Assembly (NCBI GenBank): GCA_964444795.1
Contig: CAYUIQ010000109.1
Span: forward strand, 1-27,445
Length of the DNA: 27,445 nucleotides
Direction: 5' to 3'
DNA from: JABMRP01 sp964444795
GTDB taxonomy: Bacteria > Planctomycetota > Planctomycetia > Pirellulales > Thermoguttaceae
Shown here: positions 8,246-18,217 of the stretch, in pieces
Numbering within the stretch: position 1 is the stretch's first letter
How the letters are laid out: every line of letters starts with the position of its first letter
Program-made: the position numbers and the translations under genes
Notes under the pieces: model-generated
What the model saw: the letters and a program-made list of their open reading frames with translations, nothing else
Database searches by the model: none
What the model was told of the DNA's origin: nothing

Positions 8246-10135
8246 ATGAAGGGGACGCCAGCCCTGCCGGGAGTCCGTCGTGGGGCATGGATAGGGACCC
8301 TCTGCGGAGTGATGCTTGTCGCGACCGTCGCCGCCGGCGAAAAGGAAGACTACCTCGGGCCCTGTGCGGTGGTCGTGTCGAAAGACGGCAAGACGCTCTT
8401 CGTAGCCAACGCCGACGCCCGACAGGTGGCCCGCGTCGACCTCCCCAGCGGTAACGTGGCCGGGCGGATCAACATGCCGGCCCAGCCGACCGGTATGGTG
8501 ATCAGCCCCGACGGCAAGAGCCTGTTCGTCACCTGCGCCGCGCCAAAAAGCACGGTCGTCGTGCTTGAAGTTGCCTCGGGCAAGCCAACCGCGACGATTG
8601 CCGTGGGCCATACGGCCGTGGGACCGGCAATCACCCCCGACGGCCGATGGCTCTACGTCTGTAACCGGTTCGACAGCGACGTCTCGGTGATCGATCTGGC
8701 GGCCGGCAAAGAAACGGCCCGAGTCAAAGCGGTTCGCGAACCGATCGCCGCGGCTGTCACCCCCGACGGCAAGACGGTGCTGGTGGCCAATCATCTAGCC
8801 AACACCCGGACGGACATGTTCTTCGTCGATCCGGTGGCCCCAGGGCTCACGGTCATCGACACCCGGACGCATCAGACCAGCGCGATCCGCTTGCCCTCCG
8901 GCTCCAACGGTTTGCGCGCGATATGCATCTCACCCGACGGAAAATACGCCTACGTCACACATGTCCTTTCCAACTTCGAGTTGATTCCCACGCAAGTCGA
9001 CTTGGGATGGGCCAACACGAACTGCCTCAGCGTGATCGACGTGGAACGAAAGGCCCTGGTCAACACGCTCGGGCTGGACGACCTGTACCTGGGAGCGGGC
9101 AACCCTTGGGGTATTGCTTGTACGGCCGATGGGAAGACGATCTTCGTGGCTCACGCCGGCACCCACGAGTTGACCGTGGTCGACGCCGCGGCCGCCGCGG
9201 GTACGCTCGTGCAGATGTTTATCTCGTCCTACGTCGGGGCCATTCCCGAGGACCCGCGATTGGGGACCGATCTGCGACTGCGGATCAAACTGCCCGGCAA
9301 AGGTCCCCGCGGGCTGGCCGTCGTCGGCTCGAAGGTCTACGTCGCCGAGTACTTCAGCGACAGTCTGGCCGTGGTCGATCTGCAAGTGGAAACCGTCCGC
9401 GACCCTGACAACGACACTCACGTCGGCGGTATCGGTCTTGTCAAAGAGATCGCCCTGGGCCCCAAGCCGGAACTGACCACGCGCCGGCGGGGTGAACTCC
9501 TCTTCAACGACGCGATGATATGCTACCAGCAGTGGCAAAGCTGCGCCAGTTGCCATCCGGACGCGCGCACCGACGCGCTGAATTGGGATCTAATGAACGA
9601 CGGGACGGGCAATTCCAAGAGCACGAAGAGCCTGCTCCTTTCGCACAGAACGCCGCCGGCGATGGCCGAGGGTGTTCGCCAGTCGGCCGAGGTGGCCGTT
9701 CGCTCGGGTCTGACCCACATCCTCTTTGCCGTCCGGCCGGAAGAAGAGGCCGAAGCGATCGACGAATATCTCAAATCGCTCGAACCGGTTCCCAGTCCGC
9801 ATCTGATCGACGGCCGGCTCTCTCCGGCGGCACGGCGGGGGAAGGAACTCTTCGAGAGTTCGAGCGTCGGCTGCACCAAGTGCCATCCCGCGCCGTTGTA
9901 CACCGATCGCCGGATGCACGACGTTGGCACGCGGAGCACGTACGGTTTTACCGACCGTTTCGACACGCCAACGCTGGTCGAAGTGTGGCGAACCGCCCCC
10001 TACCTGCACGATGGCCGCCACACGACGGTCAAGGATTTGATCGGCAAGGACCACCACGGCAAGACCCGTGGTCGGGTCGCCGAATTGAGCGAGCAAGAGG
10101 TCGACGATCTGGTCGAATTCGTGTTGTCGCTGTAG
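8246..10135 (+). CDS. Exported YVTN beta-propeller/di-heme cytochrome c fusion
   Basis: A 629-aa protein. A short signal peptide (hydrophobic, ending VAAG near residue 32) is followed by a seven-bladed-type YVTN propeller (about residues 35-390), with recurring SPDGKSLFVT, TPDGRWLYVC and SPDGKYAYVT segments. A cytochrome c domain related to di-heme cytochrome c peroxidases follows. Two CXXCH heme sites are visible: Cys433-Cys436-His437 (SCASCH) and Cys543-Cys546-His547 (GCTKCH). The segment DTPTLVEVWRTAPYLHDGR is typical of this peroxidase-like group. An in-frame ATG at 8237 exists, but GAGGA (8232-8236) abuts it directly and lies 9 nt before the ATG at 8246, so I use the latter. It likely works in periplasmic redox chemistry. 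A paralogue with the same layout lies at 21206-23101. Confidence 0.88.
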   Translation: MKGTPALPGVRRGAWIGTLCGVMLVATVAAGEKEDYLGPCAVVVSKDGKTLFVANADARQVARVDLPSGNVAGRINMPAQPTGMVISPDGKSLFVTCAAPKSTVVVLEVASGKPTATIAVGHTAVGPAITPDGRWLYVCNRFDSDVSVIDLAAGKETARVKAVREPIAAAVTPDGKTVLVANHLANTRTDMFFVDPVAPGLTVIDTRTHQTSAIRLPSGSNGLRAICISPDGKYAYVTHVLSNFELIPTQVDLGWANTNCLSVIDVERKALVNTLGLDDLYLGAGNPWGIACTADGKTIFVAHAGTHELTVVDAAAAAGTLVQMFISSYVGAIPEDPRLGTDLRLRIKLPGKGPRGLAVVGSKVYVAEYFSDSLAVVDLQVETVRDPDNDTHVGGIGLVKEIALGPKPELTTRRRGELLFNDAMICYQQWQSCASCHPDARTDALNWDLMNDGTGNSKSTKSLLLSHRTPPAMAEGVRQSAEVAVRSGLTHILFAVRPEEEAEAIDEYLKSLEPVPSPHLIDGRLSPAARRGKELFESSSVGCTKCHPAPLYTDRRMHDVGTRSTYGFTDRFDTPTLVEVWRTAPYLHDGRHTTVKDLIGKDHHGKTRGRVAELSEQEVDDLVEFVLSL

Positions 10136-10141
10136 TCTTGG

Positions 10142-10158
10142 CCCCGGCTTTGCCGGGG
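10142..10158 (+). terminator. GC-rich hairpin after the cytochrome gene
   Basis: A 7-bp stem, CCCCGGC (10142-10148) with GCCGGGG (10152-10158), has a TTT loop and starts 7 nt after the stop codon. It lacks a T-tract but its position suggests termination. Confidence 0.5.
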
Positions 10159-10471
10159 GACGATTCATCACCGCTTCAGCGCCTCCAAATCGCAATCGAA
10201 GCGAATGATGTGCAGCGAACGCCCACAATCGCGGCCATGCCGGATATAACGAATACACCGGACAATCGCATGGCATTTTCCCGCATGGCTGGTCAGGATG
10301 TCGAGGAGCGGGCCCTCATATTACGTAGCCCGTTTCATCGGGTCAGGCAACCGCTGCTTTCCGCGGACACTCTTGCGGAAAGTGAAAAATGGAACGTCGG
10401 CCGTTTGCATAGTAGACTCATTGAACGGCGTTGAATTGATCCGATAGCCCCACGGTGAGCGTACCGCATCC
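10159..10471. other. Intergenic region with no confident gene
   Basis: This 313-bp gap separates the cytochrome and phospholipase D-like genes. It holds one 8-bp inverted repeat (10357-10364 with 10375-10382, 10-nt loop). On the minus strand there is a 31-codon open frame (10271 down to 10176) for a mildly hydrophobic peptide starting MRLSGVFVISGMAAI, with only a weak GGGAAA upstream. Neither is supported enough to call as a gene. Confidence 0.4.
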
Positions 10472-11878
10472 ATGATCTCACGCATTTTCCCCGCCGCGTA
10501 CCGGCCGTCACGTTTCCTGCCAAGCCGGAGTGTCTGGACGACTGCCGCGTGGCTCGTCGGAGTTCTCACGATCGTCGCTAGCGCGGCAAGTGCCGACTCC
10601 GTCACCTTTCTGCCGGATGATGCCGGGGCCGCCCGGGCGCGATGGCAACTGATCGAAGGAGCGCGGCAGTCGCTGGAGGTGAGCTACTTCAGCATTGGCG
10701 ACGACGCCGTTTCGCGGCGGTTTGTCGAATCGCTGGCCGAGGCGTCCCAGCGCGGCGTGCGCGTGCGTCTGGTAGTCGACGCGATGCACAACAACATCCC
10801 GCCATCGCTCCAACTGGCCTTGCTTCACGCGGGCGTTCAGGTCCGCCAATACCACGCCCGCCGGTTCGGCAAGCGGATACCCGAATTCGAGCGGATGCCC
10901 CAATTCAAGCGGATGCACGACAAGACGTTGGTGAGCGACGGCCGGGAGATGATCCTCGGCAGTCGGAACATCGATTCGGGGCATTTCGGTCTGCATTGTC
11001 GAGAATCGGATAACTTCCGCGACGTTGACATTCACGTTCGCGGCGAGATCGTCGCGGACGTGTGCCACTACTTCCAGTGCCTCTGGACCAGTCCCGAGGT
11101 GAGTTTCGCGGGCTCGTGCTCCTTGCAGAATCAGATCGAAAAGGACGGCCGCGGAAAAGAAAAGGCAAAGGACGGCGGCCACGATCGGCGCCTGCCGGAG
11201 GAAATCACCGCGGCCGACGGGCAACCGATCGAGATTCCCACCGAGTCGTTCCGGTTCGTATACGATCCGGCGGGGCGCATTCCCGGCGACAGCAGCGGCA
11301 CGCGTGGCGCACTTTACGATCTCGTGGCAAGAGCACGGCACTCGATCGTATTGGAAACGCCCTACTTTCTTCCAACGAGTGAATTCGGACGAGTTCTGCA
11401 GTCAGCCCTGAAGCGAAACGTTCGCGTGATCGTGCTTACCAATTCGCGATCGAGCACCAACCACCCGCTTGCCTATGGCGGCTATCTCAACGTGATTCGC
11501 CGATACCGCGGGCTGGAGATTTGGGAATACGACGGCCCGCGAATCCTGCACTCCAAAGCCATGGTCGTCGACGGCGAAACGGCCGTGATGACCAGCTTCA
11601 ACTTCGATCCGCGCTCGGCGTACCAGGACACGCAGGTGGGTCTGGTGATGCACGATCGGCAAGCAGCCGAAAGGCTGTTGGCGATCATGGAAACGCACTT
11701 CGCCCGAGCCCGATACGTGGCGGGCAAGTCGCGGCGTGGTTGCTTCACACCGATTCCGCCGTATTCCATCGATCACCCGGTCTTCGGCCGCATCGGTGCC
11801 CATCGTCCAAGCAAACGGCGACACGATCGGGCCCCGATGCCTCGCCTGATCGCTCCCTTGGTGCGCCGGCAACTGTAG
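10472..11878 (+). CDS. Exported phospholipase D-like (PLDc) protein
   Basis: A 468-aa member of the phospholipase D/cardiolipin synthase superfamily. Both HKD motifs are intact: His149-Lys151-Asp156 (HDKTLVSD) followed by GSRNID, and His360-Lys362-Asp367 (HSKAMVVD) followed by SFNFDPRS. Such enzymes move phosphatidyl groups or cleave phosphodiesters through a His-phosphate intermediate. Residues 23-39 form a hydrophobic signal peptide ending near Ala-Ser-Ala, so the protein is probably periplasmic or membrane-associated rather than a typical multi-pass cardiolipin synthase. A Lys/Glu-rich charged linker (about residues 223-245) separates the two halves. The start at 10472 has only a weak, distant GGTGAG. 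It converges on the copper ATPase with 13 nt between stops. Cardiolipin synthesis is the common annotation, but a lipase or nuclease role is equally possible. Confidence 0.85.
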   Translation: MISRIFPAAYRPSRFLPSRSVWTTAAWLVGVLTIVASAASADSVTFLPDDAGAARARWQLIEGARQSLEVSYFSIGDDAVSRRFVESLAEASQRGVRVRLVVDAMHNNIPPSLQLALLHAGVQVRQYHARRFGKRIPEFERMPQFKRMHDKTLVSDGREMILGSRNIDSGHFGLHCRESDNFRDVDIHVRGEIVADVCHYFQCLWTSPEVSFAGSCSLQNQIEKDGRGKEKAKDGGHDRRLPEEITAADGQPIEIPTESFRFVYDPAGRIPGDSSGTRGALYDLVARARHSIVLETPYFLPTSEFGRVLQSALKRNVRVIVLTNSRSSTNHPLAYGGYLNVIRRYRGLEIWEYDGPRILHSKAMVVDGETAVMTSFNFDPRSAYQDTQVGLVMHDRQAAERLLAIMETHFARARYVAGKSRRGCFTPIPPYSIDHPVFGRIGAHRPSKRRHDRAPMPRLIAPLVRRQL

Positions 11879-11891
11879 GGCGATCGACCGT

Positions 11892-14153
<2,262 letters not shown>

Positions 14154-14170
14154 GAGGAGCCACCCACCGC

Positions 14171-14176
14171 ATTATA
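14171..14176 (-). promoter_or_regulatory. Candidate -10 box for copA with near-leaderless mRNA
   Basis: The minus strand reads TATAAT here. Transcription would start about 10-12 nt before the ATG at 14153, leaving little room for a ribosome binding site. A good -35 is not evident, which could fit activation by a MerR-type regulator or simply a false match. Confidence 0.3.
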
Positions 14177-14280
14177 CGCTCCCAGACGCCGCCGGCCATG
14201 GGTGGCCGGCTCGCTTGCCGTACGATGGCCCCCCGCGGCCGTCACTTCTCCGAAGTAGGTTGGCCCGATTACAGGCGAGG

Positions 14281-14327
14281 GGGAAAACGGGGCGGTTTCC
14301 GCCACTTTTCCCGTCGCGGGCGACGGG
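14281..14327 (-). terminator. Two adjacent hairpins downstream of glgB
   Basis: A compound stem (GGGAAAA 14281-14287 with 14306-14312, enclosing GGCGG/CCGCC at 14291-14303) overlaps the base of a second stem (CCCGTCG 14310-14316 with 14321-14327). They lie 42-88 nt past the glgB stop on the minus strand. No T-tract is present, so termination is likely but not certain. Confidence 0.4.
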
Positions 14328-14368
14328 GCCAAAACGGGACAGGGCTCACACGGACTGACGCCTCTGGC

Positions 14369-16621
14369 CTACCGTCGCGGTTTGAAAATGACGGTGGCCA
14401 GCGGTGGCAGGGTGATGTTGATCGAAGCGGGTCGCCCGTGAGCGGGAACGTCCTTGGCCACCAGCCCCGGTCCGTTCCCCTTGTCGCTGCCGCCGTAGTA
14501 CGTCGAGTCGCTGTTGAAGACTTCTTCGTACCAACAGGCTTCGGGCACCCCGAGGATATGCTTGGTGCGGAAGATGGGCGTGAAGTTGGAGCAAACGACG
14601 AGGAAATCGTCGGGGTCCTTGGCACGGCGCAGATAGCTTAGCGTACTATCATCGTAGTTGTTGCAGTCGATCCACTCGAAGCCGTGCCCGTCGAAGTCGA
14701 GTTGGTGCATCGCCTTCTCCAACCGGTAGAGACGGTTCAGATCGGCCACGCACTTGCGCAATCCCTCATGCGACGACCACTGGAGAAGATCCCATTGCAG
14801 GCTGCAATCGTAGTTCCACTCGTTCCACTGGCCGAAATCGTCGCCCATAAACAGAAGCTTCTTGCCCGGGTGGGTCCACATGTAGCTGTAGAGCATGCGC
14901 AGGTTGGCAAATTTCTGCCACAAATCGCCGGGCATCTGATCGATCAGCGATCCCTTGCCGTGGACCACCTCGTCGTGGGAAAGCGGCAGCGTAAAGTTCT
15001 CGTGGAAGGCGTAGATCAGACTGAAGGTCAGCTCGTCGTGATGGTACTTGCGATGGATCGGATCGTGGCGGAGGTAGGTCAACGTGTCGTTCATCCAGCC
15101 CATGTTCCATTTCAGGCTGAAGCCCAACCCGCCCAGGTAGGTTGGCTGGGACACCCCGGGCCAGGCGGTCGACTCCTCGGCAATCGTCAACACGCCCGGA
15201 TACTGGAGATGGACCTGCTCGTTGAACTCCTTGATGAAACCGATAGCCGCCAGATTCTCGCGCCCGCCGTGCTCGTTGGGGATCCAGTCTCCCTCCTCGC
15301 GACTGTAGTCGAGATACAACATCGAGGCCACCGCGTCGACGCGCATACCGTCGATGTGATACTTCTCGAACCAGAACAGGGCATTGGAGATGAGGAAGTT
15401 GCGGACCTCGTGCCGGCCGTAGTTGAAGATGAGCGTTCCCCAATCGCGGTGTTCGCCCTGGCGTGGATCGGCATGCTCGTAAAGCGGGGTTCCGTCGAAC
15501 TGCCGCAATCCGTGCCCATCGCGAGGAAAATGAGCCGGTACCCAGTCGAGGATCACACCCAGACCGTGCTGGTGGCATACGTCGACAAAATACATGAAAT
15601 CGTGCGGCGACCCGTAACGGCTGGTCGCCGCGAAGTAACCGACCGTCTGGTAGCCCCAGCTAGCCGACAGCGGATGCTCGCTTACCGGGAGCAACTGGAC
15701 ATGGGTGTAGCCCATCTCGACGCAATACTCGGCCAGTTCGTGGGCCATTTCGCGATAGGTAAGCCATCGCGTGGGGTCGTCGCCCGGCCGCCGCCAACTC
15801 CCCAGATGCACCTCGTAGATGGAAATCGGCTCCTTGAGCCAGTTGGTTTCCTGTCGCCGGGCGATCCACTCGGCGTCGTGCCAATGGTGGCGAGTCAGAT
15901 CCACGACCTTGGAGGCCGTGCGCGGGGGTAATTCGGCGGCAAAACCGACCGGATCCGACTTCTCGATCACGTGCTGATGGTGGCGAATCTGGTATTTGTA
16001 AAGGGTGCCTTCGTCCAGCCCCGGAACGAACAACTCCCAGAACCCGCTGGGGATGTGCTTGCGCATCGGGTGGCGCCGCCCGTCCCAGCCGTTAAAGTCG
16101 CCGACCACGCTCACGCTCGTGGCGTTGGGGGCCCAGACGGCAAAATTCACCCCCTCCACGTCGTCCACCGTGCGGAACTGGGCTCCCATCTTCTCGTAGA
16201 AGTGCCAATGCGTTCCTTCGTTGAGCAAATGCAGGTCGTAGTCACTCAAAAGGTGGGGAAACGCGTAGGGATCGTGCATCGTCGTTTTCCTCCCGTCGGA
16301 ATCGGCCACCTGCAACATATACTGCCTCGGCTGCCGATTATCAAGGGCAGGACAGATTGCCTCGAATAACCCACTTGGGTGGATTCGCCGCATGGGGCGA
16401 GGCGTCCCGTTGTGGTGAGCCTCGTCGATGACCCACGCCTGTTGGGCTTGTGGAAGAAATGAGCGAACCGCCAGCGCCCGGCGGCCCGACTCACGCACCT
16501 CGTGCGGCCCAAGGATCTCAAACGGATTCTCGTGTCTACCCTCGACCAGACGGCCGATACTCTCCAGTCCGACAAACGTTCGCACTCCCGACTCCTTTGT
16601 TCGTTGGGCCTCTCGCTCCAT
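14369..16621 (-). CDS. glgB: 1,4-alpha-glucan branching enzyme
   Basis: A 750-aa glycogen branching enzyme that makes alpha-1,6 branches in the cytoplasm. The N-terminal GRHENPFEILGPHEV segment and the later GTHWHFYEKMGA and VWAPNATSVSVVGDFNGWD segments mark the N1 and CBM48 domains. The GH13 barrel carries the nucleophile Asp429 (GMRVDAVASMLYLDY), the acid/base Glu482 (TIAEEST) and Asp550 (LSHDEVVHG). The C-terminal beta domain is complete (LVVCSNFTPI). A GTG at 16624 directly precedes the chosen ATG at 16621, and either could initiate; no strong ribosome binding site is visible. Its 5' end overlaps the upstream RNase HI-like gene by 86 nt in another frame, so the two are probably co-transcribed. 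No other glycogen gene is in the window. Confidence 0.96.
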   Translation of the reverse strand: MEREAQRTKESGVRTFVGLESIGRLVEGRHENPFEILGPHEVRESGRRALAVRSFLPQAQQAWVIDEAHHNGTPRPMRRIHPSGLFEAICPALDNRQPRQYMLQVADSDGRKTTMHDPYAFPHLLSDYDLHLLNEGTHWHFYEKMGAQFRTVDDVEGVNFAVWAPNATSVSVVGDFNGWDGRRHPMRKHIPSGFWELFVPGLDEGTLYKYQIRHHQHVIEKSDPVGFAAELPPRTASKVVDLTRHHWHDAEWIARRQETNWLKEPISIYEVHLGSWRRPGDDPTRWLTYREMAHELAEYCVEMGYTHVQLLPVSEHPLSASWGYQTVGYFAATSRYGSPHDFMYFVDVCHQHGLGVILDWVPAHFPRDGHGLRQFDGTPLYEHADPRQGEHRDWGTLIFNYGRHEVRNFLISNALFWFEKYHIDGMRVDAVASMLYLDYSREEGDWIPNEHGGRENLAAIGFIKEFNEQVHLQYPGVLTIAEESTAWPGVSQPTYLGGLGFSLKWNMGWMNDTLTYLRHDPIHRKYHHDELTFSLIYAFHENFTLPLSHDEVVHGKGSLIDQMPGDLWQKFANLRMLYSYMWTHPGKKLLFMGDDFGQWNEWNYDCSLQWDLLQWSSHEGLRKCVADLNRLYRLEKAMHQLDFDGHGFEWIDCNNYDDSTLSYLRRAKDPDDFLVVCSNFTPIFRTKHILGVPEACWYEEVFNSDSTYYGGSDKGNGPGLVAKDVPAHGRPASINITLPPLATVIFKPRR

Positions 16622-17060
16622 CACCGCCGGCTGCTGCCACGCAAGGTCCCGGTATCGAAGCGTGCGGAAGATCGAAACGCCACGTCTTCCACTGCACCCG
16701 GTGAAACCGCAACGCGCGGTCCACCCGTTGCCACAAATCGTGGTCTTTTACCGGCACCAACCGCCCAAAACACTCCCAGCGCCATCCGCTGGTTCGCCAT
16801 TCGGGCAAACCGTTGCGAAGGCCCCGGCGTACGTAATCGCTGCTGCAAACGAGCGTTACGCGAGACGGCTGGTCGAGCGATTCCAAAGCGCGCACCACGG
16901 TGAGCAACTCGAGCCGTTCGCCACGGACCTCCGGCTCGTTGTCGGCCGCCTCGAAGCAATCCGCTCCGTCGACCTCCCGCAGCACGAACCGCCAGTGTCC
17001 CGTCTTGTCCGACCTACTCGCTTTGGAATAGAGCAGGTAGTGTGGGTGTGGACTATTCAT
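16536..17060 (-). CDS. RNase HI-fold protein with degenerate catalytic site
   Basis: A 174-aa protein whose first 130 residues align by eye with RNase HI. GERLELLTVVRALESL corresponds to the RMELM helix, SSDYVRRG to TDSQYVRQG, and VPVKDHDLWQRVDRAL to KPVKNVDLWQRLDAAL. Only one catalytic acid remains (Glu51, the E. coli Glu48 equivalent). The E. coli Asp10 position is Lys13, the Asp70 position is Ser73, and the final His/Asp segment is missing, replaced by a Gly/Arg-rich tail lying over the glgB start. RNA-DNA hybrid cleavage is therefore unlikely; a binding or regulatory role is an inference. No Shine-Dalgarno sequence precedes the ATG at 17060. The 86-nt overlap with glgB suggests translational coupling, or that the true stop belongs to a rearranged tail. 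Confidence 0.7.
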   Translation of the reverse strand: MNSPHPHYLLYSKASRSDKTGHWRFVLREVDGADCFEAADNEPEVRGERLELLTVVRALESLDQPSRVTLVCSSDYVRRGLRNGLPEWRTSGWRWECFGRLVPVKDHDLWQRVDRALRFHRVQWKTWRFDLPHASIPGPCVAAAGGDGARGPTNKGVGSANVCRTGEYRPSGRG

Positions 17061-17367
17061 CGGATTTATTGCCAGGGAAGATTTGGTAGATTGGGCGGCT
17101 GTGTAAAATCGGCAAACCTGGGAAAACTAGTCGAGAGCAGGGCCGTAACCGTCCGCAAACACGGTACAAATTACCATTTCCAGAAGTTCCTTTCTATATT
17201 ATCGGCAACTGCACCTTAAAACGCCTGTCTTATCTAGTCATCTCATATCTCCTTTCTTCACTCATCGTCGGCCACCGCGAGTCGGCAATAGCCGATGTGC
17301 TCCCACGCCACCCCGGCGTAACGCCCGTGGGAACAGACGACTGGGCGAATGTGTAACCACAAGAAAG
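17061..17367. other. Upstream region of the RNase HI-like/glgB unit
   Basis: No confident gene. About 17150-17260 is clearly richer in A and T than its surroundings and probably contains the promoter for the minus-strand pair. On the minus strand two very short open frames follow Shine-Dalgarno-like sequences: ATG ACT AGA TAA (ATG at 17241) after AAGGAG, and a 16-codon frame (17177 down to 17127) after AAAGGA. A hairpin with TCCCACG/CGTGGGA arms lies at 17301-17332 and encloses a smaller GGCG/CGCC stem. Confidence 0.4.
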
Positions 17368-17402
17368 GGGCGTGCCACGACCGACAAGGCCGTGGCACGC
17401 CC
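17368..17402 (-). terminator. Rho-independent terminator of the C26-like gene
   Basis: A perfect 12-bp stem (17368-17379 with 17391-17402) has an 11-nt loop and lies 38 nt past the stop at 17441. Read on the minus strand it is followed by the T-rich CTTTCTTG. This is the clearest terminator in the window. Confidence 0.75.
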
Positions 17403-17440
17403 ATGAATCATTCGGACAACTATCGAGGAGGGGACGGATC

Positions 17441-18187
17441 TCAGGCGACCATGCGCACCTCGACTACGCGGCCGGTAGCGCCGGCGATGAATTCCTCGAA
17501 GATGCGCAGATCCAGAGCCGAGGCGGAGTCGCTCTCCGGGTGAAACTGCGTGCCCACGGCGAACCAATCGTCGGAGGTACTTTCGATCGCTTCGACGACC
17601 CCGTCGGGGCAACGGGCCGTGACGGCGAACCCCGGGGCGACTTCGTCGATGGCCATATGGTGCATGCTGTTGACGCGGATCTCTCCCTCGCCGTACACCC
17701 GTTCCATCAGCGACCCGGGGGCCACCTCAAGTGCATGACGATGGGCTCGATCGATGGGATCGGCGTGAGGCAACGCGCGCGGCAGATCCTCGGCGACATG
17801 AAGAAAGAGGTTGCCACCGGCGTGGATATTCAGCAGTTGCATGCCCACGCCGATGCCCAACACGGGCAGTTTCCGCCGGCTGATCGCGGAAATCAGCGCG
17901 CGATCGAAATCCTCGCGTTGCCGGTCCAACAGGCGAACGGACGGGTGGCGCATGAATCCGTCGCGACGAGGGTCGAGATCGGCGCCGCCGATCATCACGA
18001 AGCCGTCAAAAAGGTTCAGAACCCGATCCAGGTCCATACCGTCCTCAAGGGTCGGGACGACCAGCGGCACACCGCCGGCTTTGGAGATCGCTTCATAGTA
18101 GCCTGCGCAGAGATAACTGAAAGCGGGTGAGTTGTCTCGTGCCGTCTTCAAATCCGCGTTCAGACCGATCAGAGGCTTGGAATCCAT
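17441..18187 (-). CDS. Class-I glutamine amidotransferase-like (peptidase C26/PuuD family), nucleophile missing
   Basis: A 248-aa protein of the gamma-glutamyl-GABA hydrolase (PuuD, peptidase C26) family, recognised by PLIGLNADLK at the start, a GGVPLVVPTLED segment, FVMIGGADLDPRR and the C-terminal TQFHPES triad segment (His216, Glu218). The usual nucleophile elbow reads LGIGVGMQLLN instead of the family's LGICRGMQLLN; the codon at 17849-17851 gives Gly113 where Cys is needed. It therefore should not hydrolyse glutamyl amides by the normal mechanism. The frame is open upstream to 18682, but the ATG at 18187 has GGGAGA 6 nt before it and begins exactly at the family N-terminus. A palindrome lies just upstream (18203-18217). 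It stands alone with its own terminator; a binding or altered catalytic role is inferred. Confidence 0.85.
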   Translation of the reverse strand: MDSKPLIGLNADLKTARDNSPAFSYLCAGYYEAISKAGGVPLVVPTLEDGMDLDRVLNLFDGFVMIGGADLDPRRDGFMRHPSVRLLDRQREDFDRALISAISRRKLPVLGIGVGMQLLNIHAGGNLFLHVAEDLPRALPHADPIDRAHRHALEVAPGSLMERVYGEGEIRVNSMHHMAIDEVAPGFAVTARCPDGVVEAIESTSDDWFAVGTQFHPESDSASALDLRIFEEFIAGATGRVVEVRMVA

Positions 18188-18202
18188 TACACTTCTCCCT
18201 TG

Positions 18203-18217
18203 GACACATCGTGTGTC
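18203..18217 (-). promoter_or_regulatory. Palindrome upstream of the C26-like gene
   Basis: GACACA and TGTGTC flank a 3-nt centre (TCG on the + strand), 16 nt before the start codon and adjacent to its ribosome binding site. It could be an operator or a small mRNA hairpin. Confidence 0.35.

Noticed and set aside
6836..8794. 652-codon minus-strand frame across the oxidoreductase and cytochrome genes
   Set aside because: It runs opposite two well-supported genes, through the terminator hairpin at 8192-8212, and has no domain.
10168..10320. Minus-strand open stretch ending in IIRFDCDLEALKR
   Set aside because: It looks protein-like but has no start codon before an upstream stop at 10321-10323, no recognised family, and overlaps another small frame; not enough to call a pseudogene.
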